The notes below the pieces were generated by a model. That model searched no databases and was not told the DNA's origin. It saw only the letters and a list, made by a program, of their open reading frames with translations. From Amycolatopsis sp. (GTDB lineage: Bacteria > Actinomycetota > Actinomycetes > Mycobacteriales > Pseudonocardiaceae), in contig NZ_JAODNM010000019.1 in NCBI RefSeq assembly GCF_025464955.1, forward strand, positions 1 through 46,837: 46,837 nucleotides of DNA, written 5' to 3'. Shown here in pieces: positions 1 to 7,332 of this stretch. A program made the position numbers and the translations under genes. Each line of letters begins with the position of its first letter. Position 1 is the first letter of the stretch.

Positions 1-542
1 ACGCCGACGCGCTGGTCGACCTGGTCCGCCTCGCGATGACCGTGGACGAGATCCCGACTCACGGTGGTGACCGGGTCCATGTGGCGGTCACCGTGGACTA
101 CGAAACGCTGAAGTCCGGGATCGGGACGGCGATGCTCGACTATGGTGGCGTGATCACGGCAGCGGAAGCACGGATGCTCGCGTGTGACTGCAAGCTCATC
201 CCCGCTGTTCTCGGCACCGAGAGTGAGCAGATGGATTTAGGTCGGTCCAAGAGAATCATCACCACCGGGCAACGGCGACGACTCGTCATGAGAGACCGCG
301 GATGCGCGTTTCCCGGTTGCAACAAACACGCAAAACACACTGAGGGTCACCACATTATTTTTTGGATCCTTGGCGGGCCAACCGACCTGAACAACTTGAC
401 CCTCCTTTGTGAACGGCACCACCGATTAATACATTGTGGTGGCTGGGAAGTGCGGATGGGTGGTGACGGGAGACCGGACTTCATCCCGCCCGATCATCTC
501 GATCCGCTTCGAAGACCCAGACGCAACACCTGCCACCTGTAA
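1..542 (+). CDS. DUF222 / HNH endonuclease domain protein (13E12 family), 5' end missing
   Basis: The reading frame is already open at base 3, so the gene begins before the window; about 179 C-terminal codons are present. The visible part has the end of the DUF222 helical region and then an HNH nuclease-like module: CAFPGC, EGHHI, LLCERHHRLIH, with Cys and His residues spaced as in zinc-bound HNH folds. Members of this family (REP13E12 in mycobacteria) are multicopy, often mobile-looking genes of unclear function; nuclease activity is inferred from the motif. The first 295 bases closely match the last 294 bases of the window, where a second copy begins. The gene ends just before a strong hairpin. 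The frame is intact to the stop, so this copy may be functional. Confidence 0.9.
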   Translation, partial: ADALVDLVRLAMTVDEIPTHGGDRVHVAVTVDYETLKSGIGTAMLDYGGVITAAEARMLACDCKLIPAVLGTESEQMDLGRSKRIITTGQRRRLVMRDRGCAFPGCNKHAKHTEGHHIIFWILGGPTDLNNLTLLCERHHRLIHCGGWEVRMGGDGRPDFIPPDHLDPLRRPRRNTCHL

Positions 543-559
543 CAAAATATCCCCTCCAG

Positions 560-608
560 GGCTCGTCAGTGTCGCGACCGGATCACCCGGCCGCGACACT
601 GACGAGCC
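560..608 (+). terminator. Strong hairpin downstream of the HNH gene
   Basis: A perfect 17-bp inverted repeat (560-576 with 592-608) surrounds a 15-nt loop, starting 18 bases after the HNH stop. There is no T-run, which is usual for high-GC actinomycetes. The arms start with GGCTCGTCAGTG, loosely resembling the CTCGTGAGTG hairpins at 30553 and 35472, so it may also be a member of a dispersed repeat family. Confidence 0.7.
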
Positions 609-633
609 TTGACTGCATTCCCGGCACTACAGC

Positions 634-655
634 CGCAACTCGCCGTCGAGTTGCT
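634..655. repeat. Palindromic repeat, copy L1
   Basis: CGCAACTCG, a 4-nt loop CCGT, then CGAGTTGCT: 8 of 9 arm bases pair. Same family as copies at 869, 959, 45398, 45474 and 45545. Confidence 0.7.
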
Positions 656-868
656 AACGCGCCACAGCACTACTGAATCAGGGACCCCTGGTACGAATGG
701 CAGTGGACGCAGCAAGCCCCAGCAGCCTAGGTGATCACGTCGGCACCGGTGGTACCACGGCGTCACGGATGCGGCGCTCAGATCCGTGCAGCGCGCTCCC
801 TCCGCCCCGGTCCTTGCTTCGGTAAACAGAAGCGCTCGACACCACAGCCCTATCTGCACTCCCCCAAC

Positions 869-890
869 CGCAACGCGCCGTCGACTTGCG
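869..890. repeat. Palindromic repeat, copy L2 (diverged)
   Basis: CGCAACGCG, loop CCGT, CGACTTGCG. The outer arm bases and the loop are kept; two inner arm positions differ from the better copies. Confidence 0.55.
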
Positions 891-958
891 AACGCCCTGT
901 CCTCACGTCCGGCGCCGAAGTCATAAGCGTTTCGAGACATCGCCCCCTGGCACGGGCA

Positions 959-979
959 GCAAGTCGTCGACGAGTTGCG
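959..979. repeat. Palindromic repeat, copy L3 (diverged)
   Basis: GCAAGTCG, loop TCGA, CGAGTTGCG. One arm mismatch and a changed loop. Confidence 0.45.
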
Positions 980-1098
980 GTAGTCTCCGCGCCAGGCAAT
1001 CGGTCACTGGGCGTAGGGAAGTTGCTTCCCAGTTGGCGGGATCCCGGCGCGTCGGGTTGACGGGGATCTTCGAGAACGGTTACCTGGAGCTATCACTT

Positions 1099-1169
1099 GG
1101 TGGAGTGGCCGAGAGGATAGGCAAAGGTCTGCAAAACCTTGCACACGGGTTCGAATCCCGTCTTCACCT
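1099..1169 (+). tRNA. tRNA-Cys (anticodon GCA)
   Basis: A full cloverleaf can be folded. The acceptor GGTGGAG pairs with CTTCACC (one G-U), the D-arm contains GGATAGG, the anticodon stem AAGGT/ACCTT encloses loop CTGCAAA with anticodon GCA, and the T-arm is CGGG TTCGAAT CCCG. The discriminator base is T at 1169. A full 3' CCA is not encoded (the following bases are CAA). The length of 71 nt is normal for actinobacterial tRNA-Cys. The stop codon of the convergent ferredoxin gene overlaps its last base. Confidence 0.96.
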
Positions 1170-1360
1170 CAAACCCGTGGTACCAGCCGTAACGCCAGCG
1201 TCGGACAGGCTGCGACGGCTCGTTTGCCGTCGGCCAGTGCGCCGGCGGGGACTGGTTTGGATGCCACGATCGGGTAACCCCACTCGTCGAGGGTGATCAG
1301 CTCGGGCAGCAGGTCCGCGCAGAGGCCATGGGCCCGGCAGGCGATCGGGTCGACTCTCAT
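1169..1360 (-). CDS. Ferredoxin, single-cluster [3Fe-4S] type
   Basis: A 63-residue protein with C-x5-C (CRAHGLC, residues 8-14), LLPE, and a C-terminal ACP motif, as in the small one-cluster ferredoxins of actinomycetes. Three cysteines are visible, which fits a [3Fe-4S] cluster or one with a replaceable fourth iron. The ATG at 1360 is preferred: it follows GGATGGG, lies 13 bases after the upstream stop, and gives the usual length. A TTG at 1387 would overlap the previous gene. It is the last gene of the five-gene redox operon, and presumably accepts or donates electrons at the NuoF-like protein. The 3' end touches the tRNA-Cys gene on the other strand. Confidence 0.88.
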   Translation of the reverse strand: MRVDPIACRAHGLCADLLPELITLDEWGYPIVASKPVPAGALADGKRAVAACPTLALRLVPRV

Positions 1361-1373
1361 CTGCTTCCCATCC

Positions 1374-2531
1374 TCAGGCACCGGCAAACACCCTCAACGC
1401 GCTCGCGGCTAGTCGGACGGCGCCGTCGGGGTGGCCGCAGGCGCCGCGACCAGGGATGACACCGAGCCGTCGGCGCAGCCGGGACAGTGCTGGGCGCCGG
1501 GCCGCCAGGTCGGCGAAGTCGGCGGCGATTGCGGGGAGCCCGAACATGCACGGGCCGCACTGGTTCGCCGACTCCCCTGCCAGGTAGGCCAGGATGCCGG
1601 CGGTCTCGGTGAGCCCATCGGCCGACGCCGGGAGCACCCACAGCGCGGCCACACCCAGCGACGCACCTGCGGCGGACAACGCGCGGTGGGTCATCGGCAC
1701 GCGGTTCCCGGCGGGCAACGCCAGCCAGCTCCCGCCGTAACCGCCGACCAGCACCGCCTGTGCGGCACCCGCGCCTCCGGCGAGTTCCAGTACGGCGCCG
1801 ACGCTGCTACCTGCGGGGACCTCGTACACCCCGGGCCCGGACACCGCGCCGCTCACCGTCACCAGCATGCTTTCGCCCGCGCGGAACAGCTCCGGGCCGA
1901 TCCGGGCGAGCCGCGCGAGCTGGGCGAGTGTCTCCACGTTGTCGACAAGCGTGGGCCTGCCGTTCAGTCCACGTTCGACCGGCCGCGGCGGTTTCGCCGT
2001 CGGCCTCGCGTCACCGTTCGCCAGGAAGTTGACCAGCGCTGATTCCTCGCTCGCGACGTACCGCGCGGGGACCTCGACGATCCGCGTCGCGACCGGGTCA
2101 CCGCCCCGCTCACCGAGGGCTTGGGCGAGCGCGGCGACCGACGGGTCACCGCGGTGGACGCAGATGATCGCCTCGGTGGCTCGCACGGCGTGCGCGGCCA
2201 GCATGACGCCGTCGAGTACGAGATGCGGCGCGAGCCGCATCAACGTCCGGTCCTTCTGACTCATCCGCTCGCCTTCGCAGCCGTTGGCGACGACGATCGC
2301 GCGCTTGGCGCCGCCGGCCGCGACCCGCATCTTGCGCGCGGTCGGAAAGCCCGCCCCACCTCGGCCGGTGAGCCCCGCGGCCTCGACGGCGTCGAGCAAC
2401 GCCGCGCGACCGGGATTCCCCGAGTAGCGCTGCCAGGGCACGGGGCCGTGGTAGGCGAGGTGTCCGGGCAGCGTCAGCCGTCGCCCGGCGAGCAGACCTG
2501 GTTGGGTCACCGTGTCGGGAAACGTCGTCAT
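1374..2531 (-). CDS. NuoF-like (NADH dehydrogenase 51-kDa type) FMN/Fe-S protein
   Basis: A 385-residue protein with the NuoF fold signatures: the FMN/NADH glycine-rich loop GRGGAGFPTARK, NGCEGE, the stretch ending RPTLVDNVETLA, an SLBB-like segment (VSGAVSGPGVYEV), and a C-terminal Fe-S motif NQCGPC followed by a later Cys in GRGACGHPDG. Classic NuoF has C-x2-C-x2-C here. In this protein the first position is Asn, so one cluster ligand is missing or supplied differently. There are no NuoE or NuoG partners, so it is not complex I. With a ferredoxin behind it and a heme membrane protein before it, it likely moves electrons between NAD(P)H and ferredoxin or heme. The start at 2531 has a GGAGG and overlaps the previous stop by 4 bases. 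Confidence 0.85.
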   Translation of the reverse strand: MTTFPDTVTQPGLLAGRRLTLPGHLAYHGPVPWQRYSGNPGRAALLDAVEAAGLTGRGGAGFPTARKMRVAAGGAKRAIVVANGCEGERMSQKDRTLMRLAPHLVLDGVMLAAHAVRATEAIICVHRGDPSVAALAQALGERGGDPVATRIVEVPARYVASEESALVNFLANGDARPTAKPPRPVERGLNGRPTLVDNVETLAQLARLARIGPELFRAGESMLVTVSGAVSGPGVYEVPAGSSVGAVLELAGGAGAAQAVLVGGYGGSWLALPAGNRVPMTHRALSAAGASLGVAALWVLPASADGLTETAGILAYLAGESANQCGPCMFGLPAIAADFADLAARRPALSRLRRRLGVIPGRGACGHPDGAVRLAASALRVFAGA

Positions 2532-3094
2532 CGTGCCTCCGCTCGGTACCGGGCACGGGCTTCCGCATCGGCGTCGGTCCGGTTGGCACGCCAGACGCTG
2601 ATGCCGGCGACCGACAGCACGCAGACGATGTTGAGCGTGATGACCCAGCCGAGCTTGCTGTCGGCGCCGCCGATGCCGAGTCCGTGTGCCACGGCGATCG
2701 GCCAGCATGCGTAGGCGAGCCAATGCACCCCGCGCCACACCTTCAGCGGCATGCGTGCGCGCAGCAGGCTCGTGACCATCACCGCGAGCAGCAGGTCGAT
2801 CGCCACCGCGCCGAGGCCTAACCAGAACGGGTGGTAATCCGCGATGAACGGGATGACGACGTCGATCCAGCGCAGCGAAACGAAACCGTCGAGAATCGCG
2901 GTCGAGATGTGGACGACGAGGAACACGACGGCCAGCATCGAGATGTTCCGATGGAGTGCGGACACCGCGAACCGCGGGGTCGCCGAAGTCGCGAACCGGC
3001 CACTCGTGAGGACCCCGAGCACAACCGTGGCGGTGAGCAGGATCAGCGACACCAAGCCGGTTCCCCGGCTGATGAACCATGCGGTCTGCCCCAT
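2528..3094 (-). CDS. Ferric-reductase-like heme-b membrane protein
   Basis: A 188-residue integral membrane protein with about five to six hydrophobic helices. Conserved histidines lie in paired helices (SALHRN and VVHIST; GVHWLAY and VAHGLG), the pattern that binds two b-type hemes in ferric reductase-like transmembrane domains. There is no FAD or NADH domain, so the NuoF-like neighbour may supply that function. The ATG at 3094 overlaps the ApbE stop by one base, and its own stop overlaps the next start (ATGA), showing tight translational coupling. It is expected in the cytoplasmic membrane as an electron conduit to extracytosolic acceptors; the acceptor is unknown. Confidence 0.85.
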   Translation of the reverse strand: MGQTAWFISRGTGLVSLILLTATVVLGVLTSGRFATSATPRFAVSALHRNISMLAVVFLVVHISTAILDGFVSLRWIDVVIPFIADYHPFWLGLGAVAIDLLLAVMVTSLLRARMPLKVWRGVHWLAYACWPIAVAHGLGIGGADSKLGWVITLNIVCVLSVAGISVWRANRTDADAEARARYRAEAR

Positions 3095-4035
3095 CACGCC
3101 GCCTTCTCGTCTGTCGCGCGGGGCCATCCGCCAAGTTCGACGACTTCGCCCGTGACGCGCACCAATCGCGCGGGCAAGCGCCGCTCGCCGAGCCACGCCG
3201 GGGCGTCCCGGCCGAGCAGAATCGACGCGGTGGTCGCGATATTGGCGTCGACACAGCTGCCCGCGGCAACGCTGACAGTGCGCCAACACGGCTCCGGGCT
3301 TTCGCCGGTACGTGGATCGACGATGTGGTGCACCCTGCGCCCCGCCCGCGTCCAGCTCCGGACCGTGGTGCTCGAAGTGGCCAGGCCGCCCGAGCGGATG
3401 CTCACCGTCGTCTGCGGTTCCCGCCGCGCGAGCGCATGGTCGTCCGCCACGGCGATCTGCCACCCGCCAGGCGGCGGCGGCCCGGCGACGCCGATATCGC
3501 CGCCGAGGTTGACGAGAGCACCGCACCCGGCCTCGCGGGCCACGGCTTGCGCCGCGCCGTCGGCCGCCATCGCTTTCGCCGTCGCACCGAGGTCGATTTC
3601 GACGCCCCGCGGAACGACGACTTCGCCAGTCCGGACGTCGAGCAGCACGCGGTGCCAGCCGGGCGCCGGACGCGGCAGAAACGGTCGCGGGTCGTCCTTC
3701 GCCATGGTCGCGAAGTCGCGGTCGTAGCCGAGTTCACGCACGGCGGTTCCGACCGTCGGATCCACCAGCCCACCAGTCACGCCGGCCGCACGCAACGCCA
3801 CCGCGAGTGCTTCGGCGAGCAGCGGACTGATCCGCGTCGCGACCCCCGCCCGCAACCGGGAGAGTTCGGAATCGGCACGGAACCGGCTACAGGCCAGGTC
3901 GAGTGCGTCGAGGCGAGCGCGAACCGTTCGCTCGGCCGCGCGGACCCGTCCCGGCTCGGTCACGAGCACCACCGCCGACGTGCCCAGTGCCCTGAACTCC
4001 ACAGCCCCGAACTCCATGCCGCCATGAGACGTCAT
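3094..4035 (-). CDS. FAD:protein FMN transferase (ApbE family)
   Basis: A 313-residue protein with ApbE hallmarks: the early RALGTSAVVLV strand, FRADSELSRL, the central DLGATAKAMAAD motif that binds FAD and Mg, VNLGGDI, and the C-terminal HHIVDPRTGESPEP motif. Such enzymes attach FMN covalently to a Thr or Ser of extracytosolic electron-transfer proteins. No recognisable FMN_bind acceptor domain is encoded nearby. The acceptor may be the Thr/Ser-rich tail of the preceding small membrane protein or lie elsewhere. The protein lacks a clear signal peptide or lipobox in the chosen frame, unlike many exported ApbEs. Start and stop overlap both neighbours, so it is the second gene of one transcript. 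Confidence 0.9.
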   Translation of the reverse strand: MTSHGGMEFGAVEFRALGTSAVVLVTEPGRVRAAERTVRARLDALDLACSRFRADSELSRLRAGVATRISPLLAEALAVALRAAGVTGGLVDPTVGTAVRELGYDRDFATMAKDDPRPFLPRPAPGWHRVLLDVRTGEVVVPRGVEIDLGATAKAMAADGAAQAVAREAGCGALVNLGGDIGVAGPPPPGGWQIAVADDHALARREPQTTVSIRSGGLATSSTTVRSWTRAGRRVHHIVDPRTGESPEPCWRTVSVAAGSCVDANIATTASILLGRDAPAWLGERRLPARLVRVTGEVVELGGWPRATDEKAA

Positions 4036-4313
4036 GACCCACCGGAGCCGGTGTGCGCGCTTCCCGAGCCTGTCTGAGGAACCTGCTGAGGTGCGTTGAG
4101 CCCGCTGTCACCGGTTCCGGTGCTTTGGTCCGGCGAGACGGTGGTGGTGCCGTCGCCAGTGGTGGCCGACGCCGAAGCCGCGCTCAGCCCGAAGACCACA
4201 CCGAACGTCGTGGCGAGCGCGGCGGCCCCGGCGGCGACCCAGGTCGTCAGCGTGAAAACTCGGCGACGGCCGTGTTCACGGCGGGCTGCCCTGGCTCGGG
4301 TCGTGTCGTTCAT
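4032..4313 (-). CDS. Small single-span membrane protein with extracytosolic Ser/Thr/Gly tail
   Basis: 93 residues: a basic N-terminus (RARAARREHGRRR), one hydrophobic helix (about residues 22-48), then a low-complexity tail rich in T, S, G and D (TTGDGTTT, QTGSGSAHTGSGG). The topology predicts an outside tail. I do not recognise a family. Its place as first gene before apbE, sharing the ATGA overlap, suggests a role in the same redox chain, perhaps as partner or flavinylation target; that is inference, and the usual ApbE acceptor motif is not evident. An AAGGGAA lies about 10 bases before the start. Confidence 0.75.
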   Translation of the reverse strand: MNDTTRARAARREHGRRRVFTLTTWVAAGAAALATTFGVVFGLSAASASATTGDGTTTVSPDQSTGTGDSGLNAPQQVPQTGSGSAHTGSGGS

Positions 4314-4588
4314 GCGGCTGGTTCCCTTCGGCTTTGCCCCTGGTTGAAGTCTCCGACTGGTTTCTTTGAAACTTCTAGGAGTGCCCTGTGACGACGGACT
4401 GAGATCCCTGGCGCTGACCTGCTGAAATTCAACTCAAGTAAACAAAAACGATCGGTGGCGACCAGCCGATGATGACACGGAGTGGTCACGGAGACAGGCA
4501 GTGACACCGGCAGCTCAGACCCATTAATACGACAAATAAGTGTTCTCACCGTGACGACACGTGACGATCAGTAGGTGTCGCTCTGCTA

Positions 4589-4601
4589 ACTGCCTGGCAG
4601 T
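4589..4601. promoter_or_regulatory. Candidate operator ACTGCCTGGCAGT
   Basis: A perfect palindrome with 6-bp arms around one central T, placed just upstream of the candidate -35 of the sugar transporter operon. It could bind the operon's own GntR-type regulator or another dimeric regulator; no match to a known site is claimed. Confidence 0.35.
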
Positions 4602-4607
4602 ACAGCC

Positions 4608-4637
4608 TTGACGGCAGCGTTAAGTATGTTTTGTAAT
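4608..4637 (+). promoter_or_regulatory. Candidate promoter of the sugar transporter operon
   Basis: TTGACG at 4608-4613 and TGTAAT at 4632-4637 with an 18-bp spacer. The start codon is about 55 bases downstream of the predicted start point. Confidence 0.4.
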
Positions 4638-4698
4638 ACGACCCACACGGTGTTAACGCGCCCGCAACACTCATCCACGGTCCCCACGGGAGTTATCG

Positions 4699-5724
4699 AT
4701 GTCCACATACCCGCACATGCGGCGCGCCTGGAGCGCTGTTGGTTGTTGTTTGATTCTCGGTGCCGTGTTGACTGCTTGCTCGTCCGGCAAGGACACCACG
4801 CCGGCCGCCGCCGAGAAGCCGAACACCGGCAAGATCACCCTGTACTACCTGCAGAAGCAGGGCGACCAGCAGTACTTCGTCGAGCAGGCCGAAGGTGCCA
4901 AGGCCGAGGCACAGACGCTCGGCGTCGACCTCAAGGTGGTCAACCTCGGCACCGACGCCAACAAGGCGATCACCGAACTGGACGCCGCGGTGGCCCAAGG
5001 CGCCAACGGCATCGCGATCGTGGTGCCGGACCAGGCGATCGGCCCGCAGGTGATCGACAAGGCGAAGCAGGCGGGCATCCCGCTCGTCTCCTCCGACGAC
5101 GTCATCAAGGACGCCTCCGGCGCGGCGGCCCCGTTCGTCGGCTTCGACGGCGCGCAGATGGGCAACTCGGTGGGCACCGAGGCCGCGCGCCTGTTCAAGG
5201 CGACCGGCTGGACCGCCGCCGACACCAAGGTGATCTCGTCCTACAAGCAGGACCTCACCGTGTGCACCGACCGCGTCAACGCCGCGAAGACGGCGTTCGA
5301 CTCCGGCGCCGGCGCGCAGATCCCGGTGCTCAACCTCGGCACCGACAACTCCGTCACCGACGCGCAGAACAAGGCCGGTGCGGTGATCAGCTCGAACCCA
5401 AGCGTCAAGCACTGGGTCGTCTGGGGCTGCAACGACGAGAACGAGACCGGCGTCGTCACCGCGCTCGCGAACTCCGGCGTGCAGGCCTCGAACATCATCG
5501 GCGTCGGCCTCGGCGCGTACCTGACCTGCAAGGACTGGGCCGCGGGCAAGGACACCGGTAACAAGGCCTCGCTGTACATCTCCGGCAACGAGGTCGGCCG
5601 CGACGCCATCAAGGTGCTGGTCGACAAGGTCCGCGGCGGCACGGCGCTGCCTGCCCGGACGATCGCGAAGACCAGCATCGTCAACAAGGACAACTACAAG
5701 GCCGACGGCGTCAACTGCACCTGA
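4699..5724 (+). CDS. Sugar ABC transporter substrate-binding lipoprotein, AraF-like
   Basis: 341 residues with a lipoprotein signal ending LTAC (Cys27) and a periplasmic-binding-protein type 1 fold. Stretches such as KHWVVWGCNDENETGV, NIIGVGLGAY and SIVNKDNYKADG align well with the L-arabinose-binding protein AraF of enterobacteria, so arabinose or a related pentose is the best guess. It has an acidic/aromatic opening after the lipid anchor (KITLYYLQKQGDQQYFVEQ) like AraF. GGGAG precedes the ATG by 7-8 bases. It is first in the operon and is followed by a hairpin that could keep its mRNA more abundant than the ATPase and permease messages. Confidence 0.9.
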   Translation: MSTYPHMRRAWSAVGCCLILGAVLTACSSGKDTTPAAAEKPNTGKITLYYLQKQGDQQYFVEQAEGAKAEAQTLGVDLKVVNLGTDANKAITELDAAVAQGANGIAIVVPDQAIGPQVIDKAKQAGIPLVSSDDVIKDASGAAAPFVGFDGAQMGNSVGTEAARLFKATGWTAADTKVISSYKQDLTVCTDRVNAAKTAFDSGAGAQIPVLNLGTDNSVTDAQNKAGAVISSNPSVKHWVVWGCNDENETGVVTALANSGVQASNIIGVGLGAYLTCKDWAAGKDTGNKASLYISGNEVGRDAIKVLVDKVRGGTALPARTIAKTSIVNKDNYKADGVNCT

Positions 5725-5733
5725 TCGCCGACC

Positions 5734-5771
5734 CGCGGGTGTCCGGGGCGAACCTGCACTGGACACCCGCG
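5734..5771 (+). terminator. Intra-operon hairpin after the binding-protein gene
   Basis: CGCGGGTGTCC (5734-5744) pairs perfectly with GGACACCCGCG (5761-5771) around a 16-nt loop. Its position between binding protein and ATPase genes is the usual place for a partial terminator or mRNA-stabilising stem. Confidence 0.65.
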
Positions 5772-5799
5772 CTCCCTCCCCCTCCCAAAGGTGCCCCTC

Positions 5800-7332
5800 A
5801 TGTCCTCCTCACCCCCTTCCGCGCTGACCGCGACCGGTATCGGCAAGCGGTTCGCCGGCGTGACGGCGCTGTCCGAGGTCAGTCTCGACTTCCGCCCCGG
5901 CGAAGTGCTCGCACTGATGGGCGAGAACGGCGCCGGGAAGTCGACGCTGCTGCGTGTGCTCTCCGGTGACCACACCCCCGACGACGGCCGGCTCGAGATC
6001 GACGGCAAACCGGTCATCTTCGACACCCCGCGCGCGGCGATGGCCGCCGGGGTGCGGGTGATCTACCAGGAACCCGAGATCATCCCCCACGTTTCGGTGG
6101 CCGAGAACGTCTTCGTCGGCGAACTCCCCCAGCACGGCCGGGTGTTCAACCGGCGGTCGCTGAACCGCGCCACGCAGGCGGCGCTGGTCGAGTACGGCTT
6201 TGAGAACGTGCTGAACCCGTCGACGATCGGCAGCCGGCTTTCCCCTGCCCAGCGCCAGATCGTCGAGATCCTGCGGGTACTCACCGCTACCACCCCGCCG
6301 AAGGTGATCGCGTTCGACGAACCGACGTCGTCGCTGTCCGAACACGAGGTCGAGGCGCTGTTCCGGCTCATCCGGCGACTGCGGGACAGCGGCGTCGCCG
6401 TGGTCTACGTGTCACACCGGATGAACGAGATCTTCCGGGTCGCCGACCGTGTCGCCGTCCTGCGCGACGGCAAGCTGATCGGTGTCAAGGACGCCACGGC
6501 CACCGACGAGAACGAGCTCGTCCGGATGATGATCGGCCGCGACCTGTCCGAGCTGCGGCGCCGCGCCGCCGGCAACGCGGGTGACGTCGTGCTCAAGCTG
6601 GACTCGGTGACCACCGACGACGTCCACGACATCTCGTTCGAGGTCCGCGCGGGCGAGGTCGTCTGCCTGGCCGGCCTCGTCGGTGCCGGACGCTCGGAGC
6701 TCGCCCGCGCGGTGTTCGGCGACCTCCCGGTACGGTCGGGCACCGTCGAGTTCAACGGAAAGCCTTTCCACGCACGCAATCCCGGCGACGCGGTACGTGC
6801 GGGCATCGGGCTGGCACCGGAGGAGCGCAAGACGGACGCGCTGCTGATGCAGCGTTCGGTGCGCGACAACGTGTCCATCGCGGTGCTCAAGCGCATCCGC
6901 CGCTTCCGCATCGTGCGCCGGGCGAAGGAACGCGCGCTCGTCGCGGAGTACATCCGCGAGCTGCGGGTGCGGACGCCGTCGATGGAGCAGGAGGTGCGCA
7001 AGCTCTCCGGCGGAAACCAGCAGAAGATCGTGCTCGCCCGCTGGCTGGCCCGCAATCCCAAGCTGCTCATCCTCGACGAGCCGACGCGCGGGGTCGACGT
7101 CGGCGCGAAGGCCGAGATCTACCGGATCATCGACGGACTCGCCGCCGAAGGCATGGCACTGCTGGTGATCTCGTCGGACATGCCCGAAGTACTCAGCCTG
7201 GCCGACCGCATCGTCGTCATGCGAGGGGGCCGGGTCGCGGGGGAGATCGCCCGCGCCGACGCCACCGAAGAAGCCGTCCTGACCCTCGCCATCCCCGCCC
7301 TTGAGCCCGCCGAAGAGGAGGTGGCGTCGTGA
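5800..7332 (+). CDS. Sugar ABC transporter ATP-binding protein, AraG/RbsA type (two ATPase domains)
   Basis: 510 residues with two tandem ATPase domains. The N-terminal one has GENGAGKST, Q-loop YQEPEI, a degenerate signature (LSPAQRQ), Walker B VIAFDEP and H-loop VSHRM. The C-terminal half has AGLVGAGRSEL in place of a classic P-loop, signature LSGGNQQK and LILDEPTRGVDVGAK. This asymmetric layout is typical of CUT2 monosaccharide transporters. The ATG at 5800 follows AAAGG by 8 bases; a GTG at 5791 is possible. Its stop overlaps the permease start (GTGA). Confidence 0.93.
   Translation: MSSSPPSALTATGIGKRFAGVTALSEVSLDFRPGEVLALMGENGAGKSTLLRVLSGDHTPDDGRLEIDGKPVIFDTPRAAMAAGVRVIYQEPEIIPHVSVAENVFVGELPQHGRVFNRRSLNRATQAALVEYGFENVLNPSTIGSRLSPAQRQIVEILRVLTATTPPKVIAFDEPTSSLSEHEVEALFRLIRRLRDSGVAVVYVSHRMNEIFRVADRVAVLRDGKLIGVKDATATDENELVRMMIGRDLSELRRRAAGNAGDVVLKLDSVTTDDVHDISFEVRAGEVVCLAGLVGAGRSELARAVFGDLPVRSGTVEFNGKPFHARNPGDAVRAGIGLAPEERKTDALLMQRSVRDNVSIAVLKRIRRFRIVRRAKERALVAEYIRELRVRTPSMEQEVRKLSGGNQQKIVLARWLARNPKLLILDEPTRGVDVGAKAEIYRIIDGLAAEGMALLVISSDMPEVLSLADRIVVMRGGRVAGEIARADATEEAVLTLAIPALEPAEEEVAS

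Larger units (their letters stand above)
609..1098. other. Gene-free repeat-bearing spacer between HNH gene and tRNA-Cys
   Basis: No credible gene is seen here; the open frames are short and show no recognisable motif. The spacer holds three diverged copies of a palindrome with arms CGCAACTCG / CGAGTTGCG, listed separately. A weak tRNA promoter would be expected in the last 60 bases but no clear -35/-10 pair stands out. Confidence 0.6.
4314..4698. promoter_or_regulatory. Divergent control region between redox operon and sugar transporter operon
   Basis: 385 bases without a gene, AT-richer than its surroundings, separating two divergent operons. It holds two CGTGACGA direct repeats exactly 10 bp apart (4550 and 4560), a perfect 13-bp palindrome at 4589-4601, a candidate promoter at 4608-4637 and a loose inverted repeat GTGTT-N11-AACAC (4650-4670). 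The minus-strand promoter is not clear by eye. Confidence 0.5.

Noticed and set aside
1099..1169. tRNA-Cys as the attachment site of an integrated element
   Set aside because: No integrase gene and no second copy of the tRNA 3' end were seen in the window; the adjacent genes look like a normal chromosomal redox operon.
4589..4670. A riboswitch or attenuator in the leader of the sugar transporter operon
   Set aside because: The leader is only about 55 bases from the predicted start point and shows no conserved aptamer pattern; the palindromes are better explained as protein sites.
4693..5766. A 357-residue minus-strand open frame opposite the AraF-like gene
   Set aside because: It is a codon-bias shadow: the plus-strand frame has a lipobox and clear family motifs, the minus frame has none.
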